A program made the translations under genes and the position numbers. The notes below the pieces were generated by a model. That model searched no databases and was not told where the DNA came from. It saw only the letters and a program-made list of their open reading frames with translations. Of a DNA stretch of 64,000 bases, positions 41,335-49,644 are shown one piece after another (positions within the stretch are counted from its first letter, which is position 1; every line of letters begins with the position of its first letter). The DNA comes from Nocardioides luteus (GTDB taxonomy: Bacteria > Actinomycetota > Actinomycetes > Propionibacteriales > Nocardioidaceae), in the NCBI RefSeq assembly GCF_000960475.2, contig NZ_JZDQ02000004.1, positions 62,001 through 126,000 on the forward strand, in the 5' to 3' direction.

Positions 41335-42522
41335 ATGCGCACCATCCCAACCAGATCCGCCACCAGCCGCACCCTTGGCGGAGCGATCGCGGCACTGTCC
41401 CTGATCACGCTGAGCGCCTGCGGCAGCGACAGCGGCGACTCCTCGACCGGAGCGGTCGAGAAGCTCGGCAAGAACGAGGGTGAGGTCTCGATCCTGGCCT
41501 GGCCCGGCTACGTCGAGGACGGCTCGACCGACCCCGAGGTCGACTGGGTCTCGAGCTTCGAGAAGGAGACCGGCTGTCAGGTCACCGCGAAGGTCTACGG
41601 CACCTCCGACGAGGCTTTCAACCTGGCCAAGTCGGGCGAGTACGACGTCGTGGCCGCCTCCGGTGACCTCACCCTGCGCATGATCGCGGCAGGCGAGGCG
41701 GCCGAGGTCAACACCGACCTGATCCCCAACTACGAGGGCATCTACGACTTCCTCAAGGACCGCGAGTGGAACACCGTGGACGGGAAGAACTACGGCATCC
41801 CGCACGGCTACGGCGCGAACCTGCTGATGTACAACACCGAGGACGTCAGCCCCGCCCCGACCTCGTGGAAGGCGGTCTTCGAGGACGCACCCGAGCACAA
41901 GGGCAAGGTCACCGCGTACGACTCGCCGATCTACATCGCCGACGCCGCGGTCTACCTGATGGCCCACCAGCCCGACCTGGGCATCGAGAACCCCTACTCG
42001 CTCGACGAGAAGCAGCTGGCCGCGGCCGTCGACCTGCTGAAGGCGCAGCGCGCCTCCGTGGGTGAGTACTGGTCCGACTACACCAAGACGCAGGCCTCCT
42101 TCGAGACCGGCGACACCGTGGTCGGCACCACCTGGCAGGTGATCGCCAACCTGATCGACCCGAAGAAGGCCTCGGTCGAGGCGATCCTGCCCTCCGAGGG
42201 CGCCACCGGGTGGAACGACACCTGGATGATCTCCTCGAAGGCGAAGTCGCCCAACTGCGCCTACGCCTGGCTCGACCACATCTCCGACCCGGAGGTCAAC
42301 GCCCAGGCGACGGAGTACTTCGGCGAGGCCCCCAACTCCGACAAGGCCTGCGAGTTCGCCTCCGAGGGCCACTGCGAGACCTTCCACGCCGGCGACGAGA
42401 AGTACGCCGAGAAGATCTGGTTCTGGAACACCCCGATCGAGAAGTGCCTGGACGGCCGGACCGACGTGAAGTGCACCGACTACCAGGACTGGACCAAGGC
42501 CTGGGCAGAGATCAAGGGGTGA
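41335..42522 (+). CDS. ABC importer substrate-binding lipoprotein (PotD/F-like)
   Basis: A 395-residue lipoprotein. Signal peptide ends LITLSAC (lipobox). The mature part reads ILAWPGYVEDGS, VYGTSDEAFNLAKSGEYDVV, KNYGIPHGYGANLLMYNTED, the spermidine/putrescine-binding pattern. A GAGAGG 7 bp before ATG 41335 supports this start over ATG 41305, which would overlap the ATPase stop. Eight bases downstream of its stop region the permease begins. Ligand specificity is open: polyamine, beta-lysine or another lysine derivative. Confidence 0.9.
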   Translation: MRTIPTRSATSRTLGGAIAALSLITLSACGSDSGDSSTGAVEKLGKNEGEVSILAWPGYVEDGSTDPEVDWVSSFEKETGCQVTAKVYGTSDEAFNLAKSGEYDVVAASGDLTLRMIAAGEAAEVNTDLIPNYEGIYDFLKDREWNTVDGKNYGIPHGYGANLLMYNTEDVSPAPTSWKAVFEDAPEHKGKVTAYDSPIYIADAAVYLMAHQPDLGIENPYSLDEKQLAAAVDLLKAQRASVGEYWSDYTKTQASFETGDTVVGTTWQVIANLIDPKKASVEAILPSEGATGWNDTWMISSKAKSPNCAYAWLDHISDPEVNAQATEYFGEAPNSDKACEFASEGHCETFHAGDEKYAEKIWFWNTPIEKCLDGRTDVKCTDYQDWTKAWAEIKG

Positions 42523-42524
42523 CC

Positions 42525-43379
42525 TTGAGCTCCATCAGCAGCACGCTCAGCAGGAGGCCGGGCATCCGTCTCGGCCTCCTGCTGGCCGCTCCCCTGACCT
42601 GGCTCGTGCTCGTCTACGTCGTCGCCCTCGCCGCGCTGCTGGTGACGGCCTTCTGGACGATCGACTCCTTCACCAACGAGCTCGAGCGCACCTTCACCCT
42701 CGACAACATCCGCGAGATCACCGGCGAGGCGCTCTACCGGACCGTCACGCTGCGCACCCTCGGCGTGGCGCTGCTGGTGACGCTGATCGACTGCGCGATC
42801 GCGCTGCCGGTCGGTTTCTACATGGCCAAGATCGCCTCCCGGCGCTCCCGTCACCTGCTGGTGATCGCGTTCCTGATGCCGTTGTGGGCGTCCTACCTCG
42901 TCAAGGCGCTCGCCTGGCGCTCGCTGCTGTCCCACGGCGGCCTGCTGGACTGGGCCGGCGGCCTGGTCGGTCTCGGCTCGCCGGGATTCGGCTTCACCGC
43001 GATCGTGCTCACCCAGGCGTACATCTGGCTTCCGTACGTCATCCTGCCGGTCTACGCGGCCTACGAACGTGTCCCGGACTCGCTGCTCGACGCCGCCGGA
43101 GACCTCGGTGCCCGACCGGCGCTGACGTTCCGGACCGTGGTGCTGCCGCTGGTGGTCCCGGGGCTGGTGGCGGGGTCGATCTTCTCGTTCTCGCTGACCA
43201 TGGGCGACTACATCACGGTCAACATCGTCGGCGGCGCCAACCAGATGCTCGGCAACCTCGTCTACATCAACTCGGGGTCGAACCTGCCGCTGGCCGCCGC
43301 GATCGCGCTGATCCCGATCGTCGTGATCATGATCTACCTGGCGTTGGTACGCCGCACCGGAGCTCTGGAGAACCTATGA
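42525..43379 (+). CDS. ABC importer permease (PotB-like)
   Basis: A 284-residue membrane permease with six helices. The EAA-type loop is DSLLDAAGDLGARPALTFRT (about residues 180-200). TTG 42525 has AAGGGG six bases before it; GTG 42519 is in frame and would overlap the preceding stop, so the start is uncertain by two codons. Its stop overlaps the next permease by ATGA. Confidence 0.88.
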   Translation: MSSISSTLSRRPGIRLGLLLAAPLTWLVLVYVVALAALLVTAFWTIDSFTNELERTFTLDNIREITGEALYRTVTLRTLGVALLVTLIDCAIALPVGFYMAKIASRRSRHLLVIAFLMPLWASYLVKALAWRSLLSHGGLLDWAGGLVGLGSPGFGFTAIVLTQAYIWLPYVILPVYAAYERVPDSLLDAAGDLGARPALTFRTVVLPLVVPGLVAGSIFSFSLTMGDYITVNIVGGANQMLGNLVYINSGSNLPLAAAIALIPIVVIMIYLALVRRTGALENL

Positions 43380-44188
43380 CCATCTCGCGATCGACCCGAC
43401 GCCTGCTCGCCGCGGTGACCGGCCTGGTGCTCGTGGTGCTCTACGCGCCGCTGGCCCTGGTCGTGGTCAACTCGTTCAACACCTCCCAGGCGCTGACCTG
43501 GCCGCCCAGCGGCTTCACCACCCAGTGGTGGCAGCGGGCGGCGGTCAACCCGGGCGCCCACGACGCGATCCTCACCTCGCTGACGGTCGCGGCGTGCGCG
43601 ACGGTGATGGCGCTCGTCCTCGGCACCCTGCTCGGCCTGGCGATGCAGCGCTACTCCTTCTTCGGCAAGGACACCGTCAACCTGCTGGTCGTGCTCCCGA
43701 TCGCCCTGCCCGGCATCGTCACCGGGATCGCGCTGTCCAACGCGTTCTCGTCGATCCTCGGCGTACGCCTGGGGTTCTTCACGCTCGTGGTGGCCCACGC
43801 GACGTTCTGCATCGTGACCGTCTTCAACAACGTGCAGGCACGGCTGCGGCGGATGGGCGGCAACCTCGAGGAGGCCTCCGCCGACCTCGGGGCTGGCATG
43901 TGGACCACGTTCCGGCTGGTCACGCTCCCGCAGCTGCGCTCGGCGCTGCTGGCCGGCGGGCTGCTGGCGTTCGCGCTCAGCTTCGACGAGATCATCGTGA
44001 CGACGTTCGCGGCCGGCCCGGGGGTGACCACGCTGCCGGTGTGGATCCTGACCAACCTGTTCCGCCCCGGTCAGGCGCCGATCGTCAACGTGGTGGCCGT
44101 CGTCATGATCGTGGTCTCGGTCGCGCCGATCTGGCTCGCCCAGCGACTCTCGTCCGACCCGACCGACACGACGCGGGCGATTCACTAG
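43376..44188 (+). CDS. ABC importer permease (PotC-like)
   Basis: A 270-residue permease, six helices, starting with LLAAVTGLVLVVLYAPLALV and holding the EAA loop LEEASADLGAGMWTTFRLVT (about residues 162-181). It is the second membrane subunit of the importer and the last gene of the operon; the 5'-3' exonuclease gene begins 10 bp later. A short polar tail follows the last helix. Confidence 0.9.
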   Translation: MTISRSTRRLLAAVTGLVLVVLYAPLALVVVNSFNTSQALTWPPSGFTTQWWQRAAVNPGAHDAILTSLTVAACATVMALVLGTLLGLAMQRYSFFGKDTVNLLVVLPIALPGIVTGIALSNAFSSILGVRLGFFTLVVAHATFCIVTVFNNVQARLRRMGGNLEEASADLGAGMWTTFRLVTLPQLRSALLAGGLLAFALSFDEIIVTTFAAGPGVTTLPVWILTNLFRPGQAPIVNVVAVVMIVVSVAPIWLAQRLSSDPTDTTRAIH

Positions 44189-44197
44189 GCTGCACTC

Positions 44198-45121
44198 GTG
44201 GCTGAACCTCGAATGCTCCTGCTGGACACCGCGTCGCTCTACTTCCGGGCCTACTTCGGTGTGCCCGAGATCAAGGCCGAGGACGGCACCCCAGTCAACG
44301 CCGTCCGCGGCCTGCTGGAGTTCATCTCCCGGCTGGTCAACGACTACTCCCCCACCGACCTGGTGTGCTGCTGGGACAACGACTGGCGGCCGCAGTGGCG
44401 GGTGGACCTGATCCCGTCCTACAAGGCCCACCGGGTGGTCGAGGAGCTCGAGACCGCGCCCGACGTGGAGGAGGTGCCCGACCCGCTCCAGGTGCAGGTG
44501 CCGATCATCCGTGAGGTGCTCGCCGCGGCCGGGATCCGCGTGATCGGCGCGGACGGCTACGAGGCGGACGACGTGATCGGCACCCTCGCCACCGGCGCGG
44601 GGATGCCGGTCGACGTCGTCACCGGCGACCGTGACCTCTTCCAGCTCGTCGACGACGCCGCCGGCGTACGCATCCTCTATCCGACGCGGGGTGTGGGCGA
44701 CCCGGATCTGGTGGACGAGAAGTGGGTGCTGGCCAAGTACGGCATCACCGCCGCGCAGTACGCCGACTTCGCCACCATGCGCGGAGACACCTCCGACGGG
44801 CTTCCGGGCGTGAAGGGCGTCGGCGAGAAGACCGCGGCCAAGCTGCTCGAGCAGTACGGGGACCTGGACGGGATCGTCGCCGCCGTCGCCGACCCGACCA
44901 CCTCGCTGACCAAGGCGCAGCGGCAGAAGTTCATCGACGCGGTCCCGTATCTGGCCGTGGCTCCGAAGGTCGTTGCGGTGGCGCGCGGCCTGGACCTGGA
45001 CCGCAGCGGGACCGCGCTGCCGAGCGCTCCTGCCGACCCGGACCGGCTTCACGAGCTGGCCGCGACCTACAACCTCAGCTCCCCCGTCGCCCGTCTGGAA
45101 GCCGCGCTCGCGCGGGTGTGA
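44198..45121 (+). CDS. 5'-3' exonuclease (PolA N-terminal/FEN-like)
   Basis: A 307-residue stand-alone flap nuclease. LLLDTASLYFRAYFGVPEIK and the acidic patches WDNDWRP, GYEADDVIGTLA, VTGDRDLFQLV hold the metal-binding aspartates; the helix-3-turn-helix is GDTSDGLPGVKGVGEKTAAK. It would process RNA primers or flaps during replication or repair. GTG start. It follows the ABC operon closely but is conserved next to ssgB in relatives, so it may belong functionally to the housekeeping side. Confidence 0.92.
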   Translation: MAEPRMLLLDTASLYFRAYFGVPEIKAEDGTPVNAVRGLLEFISRLVNDYSPTDLVCCWDNDWRPQWRVDLIPSYKAHRVVEELETAPDVEEVPDPLQVQVPIIREVLAAAGIRVIGADGYEADDVIGTLATGAGMPVDVVTGDRDLFQLVDDAAGVRILYPTRGVGDPDLVDEKWVLAKYGITAAQYADFATMRGDTSDGLPGVKGVGEKTAAKLLEQYGDLDGIVAAVADPTTSLTKAQRQKFIDAVPYLAVAPKVVAVARGLDLDRSGTALPSAPADPDRLHELAATYNLSSPVARLEAALARV

Positions 45122-45222
45122 TCGGGGTCTCCCCGAATCAGTTCAGAAAGTTTGTAGAAACGGCATCATCACCCGTTCACCGCTCCGTCTCCTTGGCAAG
45201 ACCACCAAGAAGGAGCGGACGA

Positions 45223-45660
45223 ATGAGCGACATCAAGCACCCGGCAGTGCAGCAGGACATCAAGATCTCGTGCCTCGACCCCTGGGGTCGAACGGTGGAG
45301 GTGCCGACCACCCTCGGCTACCGCGAGAACGACCCGTACGCAGTGAGCCTGACCTTCCACTCCGGTGGCGGTGACGTCGAGTGGGTCGTCTCCCGCACCC
45401 TGATGCTGCAGGGCCTCTCGGCCCCGGCCGGCGAGGGCGACGTGAAGATCTACCCGAGCATCGACGAGGACGCCAAGGCGGTGGCCGTCTTCGACTTCAG
45501 CTCCCCCGACGGCCGCCTGATCGCGACCGCCGACTCCAGCGAGGTGCAGACGTTCCTCGGCAAGTCCTTCGCCGCGGTCCCGGTCGGCTCCGAGGGTCAG
45601 CACATGGATCTCGACGGTCTGATCGCGGACCTGCTGGGCAGCTCCTTCGACGCTGAGTAG
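45223..45660 (+). CDS. ssgB: SsgA-like protein SsgB (cell division/morphogenesis)
   Basis: A 145-residue SALP family protein: DIKISCLDPWGRTVEVPTTL, GYRENDPYAVSLTFHSGGGD, VEWVVSRTLMLQGL, GEGDVKIYPSIDED. In Streptomyces SsgB recruits FtsZ to sporulation septa. Its presence points to an actinobacterium with at least an ancestral mycelial or septation programme. AAGGAGC precedes the ATG. A strong T-tailed terminator follows, making it monocistronic. Confidence 0.92.
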   Translation: MSDIKHPAVQQDIKISCLDPWGRTVEVPTTLGYRENDPYAVSLTFHSGGGDVEWVVSRTLMLQGLSAPAGEGDVKIYPSIDEDAKAVAVFDFSSPDGRLIATADSSEVQTFLGKSFAAVPVGSEGQHMDLDGLIADLLGSSFDAE

Positions 45661-45688
45661 GCACTCCGCCCGCCTGCTCTTTCGTTTC

Positions 45689-45736
45689 ACGAGCCCTTCC
45701 TTCCCGGAATCCTGGGGAGGAAGGGCTCGTGTTTTT
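45689..45736 (+). terminator. Intrinsic terminator after ssgB
   Basis: A 17-bp stem with one G-T pair, ACGAGCCCTTCCTTCCC (45689-45705) and GGGGAGGAAGGGCTCGT (45714-45730), loop 8 nt, directly followed by GTTTTT. The classic hairpin plus T-tract form. It lies inside the apparent N-terminal extension of the next frame and shows that the transporter starts after it. Confidence 0.88.
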
Positions 45737-45800
45737 GCTGGCCGTTGCCACATCAACTGTGGTAGTGATGTGCGTCACCCTCACCATCTCGGAGGTCACA

Positions 45801-47198
45801 GTGCTGCCAGTTTTCCTTTCTCGCGAGCGGACGGTGGCCGGTCCCGGCTTCAGCCGTTGGCTCATCCCGCCCGCCGCTCTCGCGGTCCATCTCTGCATCG
45901 GCCAGGTGTACGCCACCAGCGTCTACAAGACCGCCCTGGTCGAGCACTTCGACTCGAGCCAGACCGCGATCGGCGTGATCTTCTCGATCGCGATCGTGAT
46001 GCTCGGCCTCTCCGCCGCGGTGATGGGCACCTGGGTTGACCGCAACGGGCCGCGGGCGGCGATGACCGCGGCCGCGGTCTTCTGGGCGTCCGGCTTCTTC
46101 ATCGGCGCCCTCGGCATCGGGACCGGCCAGCTGTGGCTGGTCTACCTCGGCTACGGCTTCATCGGCGGCATCGGGCTCGGGATCGGCTACATCTCCCCCG
46201 TCTCCACGCTCATCAAGTGGTTCCCGGACCGGCCGGGCCTGGCGACCGGCATGGCGATCATGGGCTTCGGCGGTGGCGCGATGATCGCCAGCCCGTTGAG
46301 CGGCCGGCTCCTGTCGCTCTACGACCCCTCCTACACCGGTGACGCCACCACCGTCCCCGACGGCCACGCGGTGATGATGCTCTTCCTCACCCTCGGTGTC
46401 GTCTATCTGGTCTTCATGTCCTTCGGCGCTGCCACCGTCCGGGTCCCCGCGGAGGGCTGGGCGCCCGCCGGCTGGGATCCGGCCAGCGTCAAGGAGAAGA
46501 AGCTCGTCACCACCGCGAGCGTGTCTGCTCGCAACGCCGTCCTCACCCGCTCCTTCTGGCTCGTCTGGATCGTGCTCTTCTGCAACGTCACCGCCGGCAT
46601 CGGCATCCTGGAGCAGGCCGCGCCGATGATCCAGGACTTCTTCCGCTCCGACGGGACCTCGTCCGTGAGCGCCGTCGCGGCCGGAGGCTTCGTCGGGCTG
46701 CTCTCGATCGCCAACATGGGCGGCCGGTTCGTCTGGTCCTCGACCTCCGACGTCATCGGCCGCCGGCCGATCTACATGATGTATCTCGGGGTCGGACTGG
46801 TCCTCTACCTCCTGCTGGCGACCGTCGGACACGCCTCGATGGCGCTGTTCGTCCTGCTCGCCGTGGTGATCCTGTCCTTCTACGGCGGCGGCTTCGCGAC
46901 CGTCCCCGCCTACCTGCGTGACCTCTTCGGCACCTTCCAGGTCGGCGCCATCCACGGTCGCCTGCTGACCGCCTGGTCGGCCGCGGGGATCGCCGGACCG
47001 CTCATCATCAACGCCTTCCTCGACGCGCAGGGCGAGCCCGGCACCCTCACCGCGGCGGCCTACCGGCCGGCGCTGCTGACCATGGTCGGGCTCCTGGCGG
47101 TCGGCTTCATCGCCAACCTCCTGGTCCACCAGGTGCCGGACCGGTTCCACGAGCCGACGGCCGCCGATCCGTCCACGACCGAGAGGAGCGCAGCATGA
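45801..47198 (+). CDS. OFA family MFS transporter (oxalate/formate antiporter-like)
   Basis: A 465-residue, 12-helix transporter. RWLIPPAALAVHLCIGQVYA, TSVYKTALVEHFDSSQTAIG, GIGLGIGYISPVSTLIKWFP and GFGGGAMIASP are OFA hallmarks. GTG 45801 has GGAGG five bases before it; earlier in-frame starts would run through the ssgB terminator. Its stop overlaps a 33-residue membrane peptide gene. Substrate is a small carboxylate by family; the exact one is unknown. Confidence 0.9.
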   Translation: MLPVFLSRERTVAGPGFSRWLIPPAALAVHLCIGQVYATSVYKTALVEHFDSSQTAIGVIFSIAIVMLGLSAAVMGTWVDRNGPRAAMTAAAVFWASGFFIGALGIGTGQLWLVYLGYGFIGGIGLGIGYISPVSTLIKWFPDRPGLATGMAIMGFGGGAMIASPLSGRLLSLYDPSYTGDATTVPDGHAVMMLFLTLGVVYLVFMSFGAATVRVPAEGWAPAGWDPASVKEKKLVTTASVSARNAVLTRSFWLVWIVLFCNVTAGIGILEQAAPMIQDFFRSDGTSSVSAVAAGGFVGLLSIANMGGRFVWSSTSDVIGRRPIYMMYLGVGLVLYLLLATVGHASMALFVLLAVVILSFYGGGFATVPAYLRDLFGTFQVGAIHGRLLTAWSAAGIAGPLIINAFLDAQGEPGTLTAAAYRPALLTMVGLLAVGFIANLLVHQVPDRFHEPTAADPSTTERSAA

Positions 47199-47296
47199 AC
47201 CCCAAGATCGTCGTCGCCTGGGCCCTGGTCGGGATCCCCCTGGCCTACGGGATCATCGAGACGCTGCGCCGGGCGGCGCAGCTCTTCACCGGCTGA
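47195..47296 (+). CDS. MFS transporter small subunit (33-residue membrane peptide)
   Basis: MNPKIVVAWALVGIPLAYGI followed by IETLRRAAQLFTG. One transmembrane helix (about residues 6-22) and a basic C-terminal end. Its ATG overlaps the transporter stop (ATGA), and GAGAGGAG precedes it, so translation is real. Such peptides are found after OFA-type transporters and are annotated as MFS transporter small subunits; the mechanism is not known. Too short for most gene finders. Confidence 0.8.
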   Translation: MNPKIVVAWALVGIPLAYGIIETLRRAAQLFTG

Positions 47297-47311
47297 GACT
47301 CTCCTCCCGGC

Positions 47312-48133
47312 TCAGAGGCCGAGAAGGCTCGGCTCGTTCGTACGCCACGCCTCCTGCGCCGCCCGGGTCACCGGGCCGTGCGGGAGGGTGCGCGTGCCCC
47401 ACGTCGTCACGGCCTGCACGTCGCGCAGGCTGGAGGTGAGGAAGACCTCCGTGGCGTACTCCTCGACCTCGGCCAGCGGCTCGTCGGTCTCCTCGGCGCC
47501 GAACCACTCCAGCACCAGGGCGCGGGTGATCCCGGCCAGCGGGCCGCTGGAGAGCGTCGGGGTCTTCAGCACCCCGTCGAGCACGTAGAAGACGTTGCTC
47601 CCGGTGCCCTCGCACAGGTCGCCCACGGTGTTGGCGAAGATCGCCTCGGTCGCCCCGTGCTCACGGGCCTGGGCGAGGGCGATGACGTTCTCGGCGTACG
47701 ACGTCGTCTTGAGGCCGGTCGTCGCGCCGTGCTCGTTGCGGCGCCACGGCACGCTGACGACCTTGGTCGTGTCCGGGTTCGGGGTGGCGTCCTCGAGGCC
47801 GATGATGATCGTCGGCGCCACCTCCACGCGGCCGGAGCCGAACGGGGCCGGCCCGCCCGTGACGGTGATCCGAAGTCGTCCGTACGCCGTCGGGGCTGCC
47901 CCGAGCACGGCCTCGACGCCCTTCGTGATGGCGCCGCGGTCCAGGGTGGGCAGGCCGAGGCCGGCCGCCGACCGCTCCAGGCGGTCGAGGTGGCGGTCGA
48001 GGGCGAACGGCTGATCCTCGATCACCTTGAGCGTCTCGAAGACGCCGTCGCCCACCACCAGACCATGGTCACGGATGGAGACCGCCGGAGCGGCCGGGTT
48101 GTCGAGAAGCTGGCCATCGATCCACGCGCGCAT
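47312..48133 (-). CDS. Class IV PLP aminotransferase (aminodeoxychorismate lyase / branched-chain type)
   Basis: A 273-residue fold-type IV enzyme. SIRDHGLVVGDGVFETLKVI at the start, PLP lysine in GLKTTSYAENVIALAQAREH (about residue 142), and EGTGSNVFYVLDGVLKTPTL are diagnostic. The family splits into 4-amino-4-deoxychorismate lyase (PabC), D-amino-acid and branched-chain aminotransferases; length and the EGTGSN block favour PabC or a broad class IV form. Convergent with the small subunit gene and followed upstream by the tRNA cluster. Confidence 0.87.
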   Translation of the reverse strand: MRAWIDGQLLDNPAAPAVSIRDHGLVVGDGVFETLKVIEDQPFALDRHLDRLERSAAGLGLPTLDRGAITKGVEAVLGAAPTAYGRLRITVTGGPAPFGSGRVEVAPTIIIGLEDATPNPDTTKVVSVPWRRNEHGATTGLKTTSYAENVIALAQAREHGATEAIFANTVGDLCEGTGSNVFYVLDGVLKTPTLSSGPLAGITRALVLEWFGAEETDEPLAEVEEYATEVFLTSSLRDVQAVTTWGTRTLPHGPVTRAAQEAWRTNEPSLLGL

Positions 48134-48301
48134 GCGGCAACTCTAAGACGTCCCTGGTCAGGGCCCGGAATGCCCGTCGATGGGACTCCTGGGGCTGCTG
48201 GTGAATGACACGAAGGTGACCCCCGATTTGTCCCCCGGGAGCGGCTCCGTTAATGTTCTTCTCGTCGCCAAGGGCACGGGAAACCGGGCCGGAAGCAACA
48301 A

Positions 48302-48374
48302 GCGGACGTAGCTCAGTTGGTAGAGCGCAACCTTGCCAAGGTTGAGGTCGCGAGTTCGAGCCTCGTCGTCCGCT
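48302..48374 (+). tRNA. tRNA-Gly (GCC)
   Basis: Acceptor stem GCGGACG/CGTCCGC, D-arm GCTCAGTTGGTAGAGC, anticodon arm CAACCTTGCCAAGGTTG with GCC anticodon, T-arm around GAGTTCGAGCCTC, discriminator T as expected for glycine. CCA is not encoded. First of three adjacent tRNAs on the plus strand. Confidence 0.97.
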
Positions 48375-48409
48375 CGGAGTAGGTCTCCACCGGAGGCAAT
48401 GCCTCCAGC

Positions 48410-48480
48410 GGTGGGTTGGCCGAGAGGCGAGGCAACGGACTGCAAATCCGTGTACACGGGTTCAAATCCCGTACCCACCT
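48410..48480 (+). tRNA. tRNA-Cys (GCA)
   Basis: Acceptor stem GGTGGGT/ACCCACC, anticodon arm CGGACTGCAAATCCG with anticodon GCA, T-loop TTCAAAT, discriminator T as expected for cysteine. CCA is not encoded. Lies 35 bp after tRNA-Gly. Confidence 0.96.
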
Positions 48481-48513
48481 CGAAGCACCACCCTGATAAA
48501 ATTGAATAACCAC

Positions 48514-48588
48514 GGACGATTGGCGCAGCGGTAGCGCGCTTCCTTGACACGGAAGAGGTCACTGGTTCAAACCCAGTATCGTCCACCA
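48514..48588 (+). tRNA. tRNA-Val (GAC), CCA encoded
   Basis: Acceptor stem GGACGAT/ATCGTCC, D-arm GCGCAGCGGTAGCGCG, anticodon arm CTTCCTTGACACGGAAG with anticodon GAC, T-loop TTCAAAC, discriminator A at 48585 and an encoded CCA at 48586-48588, unlike its two neighbours. A terminator follows. The last tRNA before an accessory-looking region, hence a candidate integration target. Confidence 0.96.
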
Positions 48589-48593
48589 CGGAA

Positions 48594-48633
48594 ACCAGCC
48601 CCTGATCAGTGGAAACGCTGATCAGGGGCTGGT
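48594..48633 (+). terminator. Terminator of the tRNA cluster
   Basis: A perfect 16-bp stem, ACCAGCCCCTGATCAG (48594-48609) and CTGATCAGGGGCTGGT (48618-48633), with an 8-nt loop, starting six bases after the tRNA-Val CCA end and followed by TCGATTT. Confidence 0.82.
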
Positions 48634-48665
48634 TCGATTTCATCGCTTCGGAAGAGTGTTCGACG

Positions 48666-48686
48666 GTGCCTGACAAAGTGCCTGAC
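48666..48686. repeat. 12-bp tandem repeat downstream of tRNA-Val
   Basis: GTGCCTGAC occurs at 48666-48674 and again at 48678-48686 with AAA between. It lies at the border between the tRNA cluster and the accessory-looking block. It may be an integration scar or chance; no second copy was found at the far end of the block. Confidence 0.4.
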
Positions 48687-48868
48687 TAGCTGGCTTCAGT
48701 TGGGGGCGCAATGCCGCCTGTCTCGACGGCATAGTCACCTCCATCCTTCGGGAAACCTCGACCCCTGCCCGGCCACCGACGCACCGACCGGACTACACCC
48801 TCATCTGCGACTGCGAAGAGCCCAAATAGCCCCGGTGCGAGGGTCGGCCCGCGTGCTACGTTCGGGCC

Positions 48869-49378
48869 ATGACCAGACCCGGTGAGATCCTCGGCAGCGT
48901 GGTCGCCGCCAGCGAGCGCGAACAGCTCGGGACGTACCTGGATTATCTGCGCGACGCCGTCGTGCGCAAGGCCCGCGGGGTGTCGGAGGAGGACGCCCGG
49001 CGCAGCCCGGTGCCGACCGGCACGAGCCTCGGCGGCCTGATCAAACACCTGCGGTGGGTGGAACTGGGCGGGTTCGCCCAGCAGATCGGGCAGATCCCCG
49101 CCGCGGAGTTGCCCACGCCGCCGTGGACCGCCGAAGACCCGGAGGCCGACCTGCGGCTGGAGCCGAACGAGAAGCTCGACGACGTCATCGCCGCCTACCA
49201 GGCAGAGTGCGACCGCTCCCGCGAGATCGCCGCCCAGCACAGCCTTGACCACGCCGTCACCACACCGCGGGGCAGGGAGCTGACGTGGATGTACCTGCAC
49301 GTGATCGTGGAGACCGCCCGGCACGCGGGCCACGCGGACATCCTGCGCGAGATGATCGACGGCAGCGTCGGCGACTGA
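48869..49378 (+). CDS. DinB family (DUF664) protein
   Basis: A 169-residue four-helix DinB/YfiT-like protein. EREQLGTYLDYLRDAVVRKA, GTSLGGLIKHLRWVELGGFA (first metal histidine) and C-terminal HVIVETARHAGHADILREMI (two further histidines) make the usual metal triad. DUF664 members are thought to be thiol-dependent S-transferases or to have lost catalysis; role unknown. Alone, 236 bp past the tRNA terminator. The 266 bp after it up to 49645 hold no gene I can support. Confidence 0.88.
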   Translation: MTRPGEILGSVVAASEREQLGTYLDYLRDAVVRKARGVSEEDARRSPVPTGTSLGGLIKHLRWVELGGFAQQIGQIPAAELPTPPWTAEDPEADLRLEPNEKLDDVIAAYQAECDRSREIAAQHSLDHAVTTPRGRELTWMYLHVIVETARHAGHADILREMIDGSVGD

Positions 49379-49644
49379 CGGCTCGCGGCGCGTCGTCGGT
49401 CAGCGTTCCGGGTCGTCGGAGGCGGCGTTACAACGGTATCGGCGGAGGCTGACCTCCAACACCGTGGGCCACCGTGTCCCTGGCCGCGCCCTGGCATCCA
49501 CAGCGACGACGCCATCTGTCAGGCTCGACAACCCGGCACCGGAGAATCGCCCGATCGGGCTCCAACCGCTGCCCGAGCACTTCGAGCCCGAGATCATGGT
49601 CACCCCCCATCCTCGGGAGACCTCCGACAAAGGTGCCTCGGGCG

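Noticed and set aside
48158..48676. Leftward open frame across the tRNA cluster, with TGFEPVTSSV-like sequence
   Set aside because: This peptide pattern is a well-known artefact of translating tRNA genes on the antisense strand; the region is fully explained by three tRNAs and a terminator.
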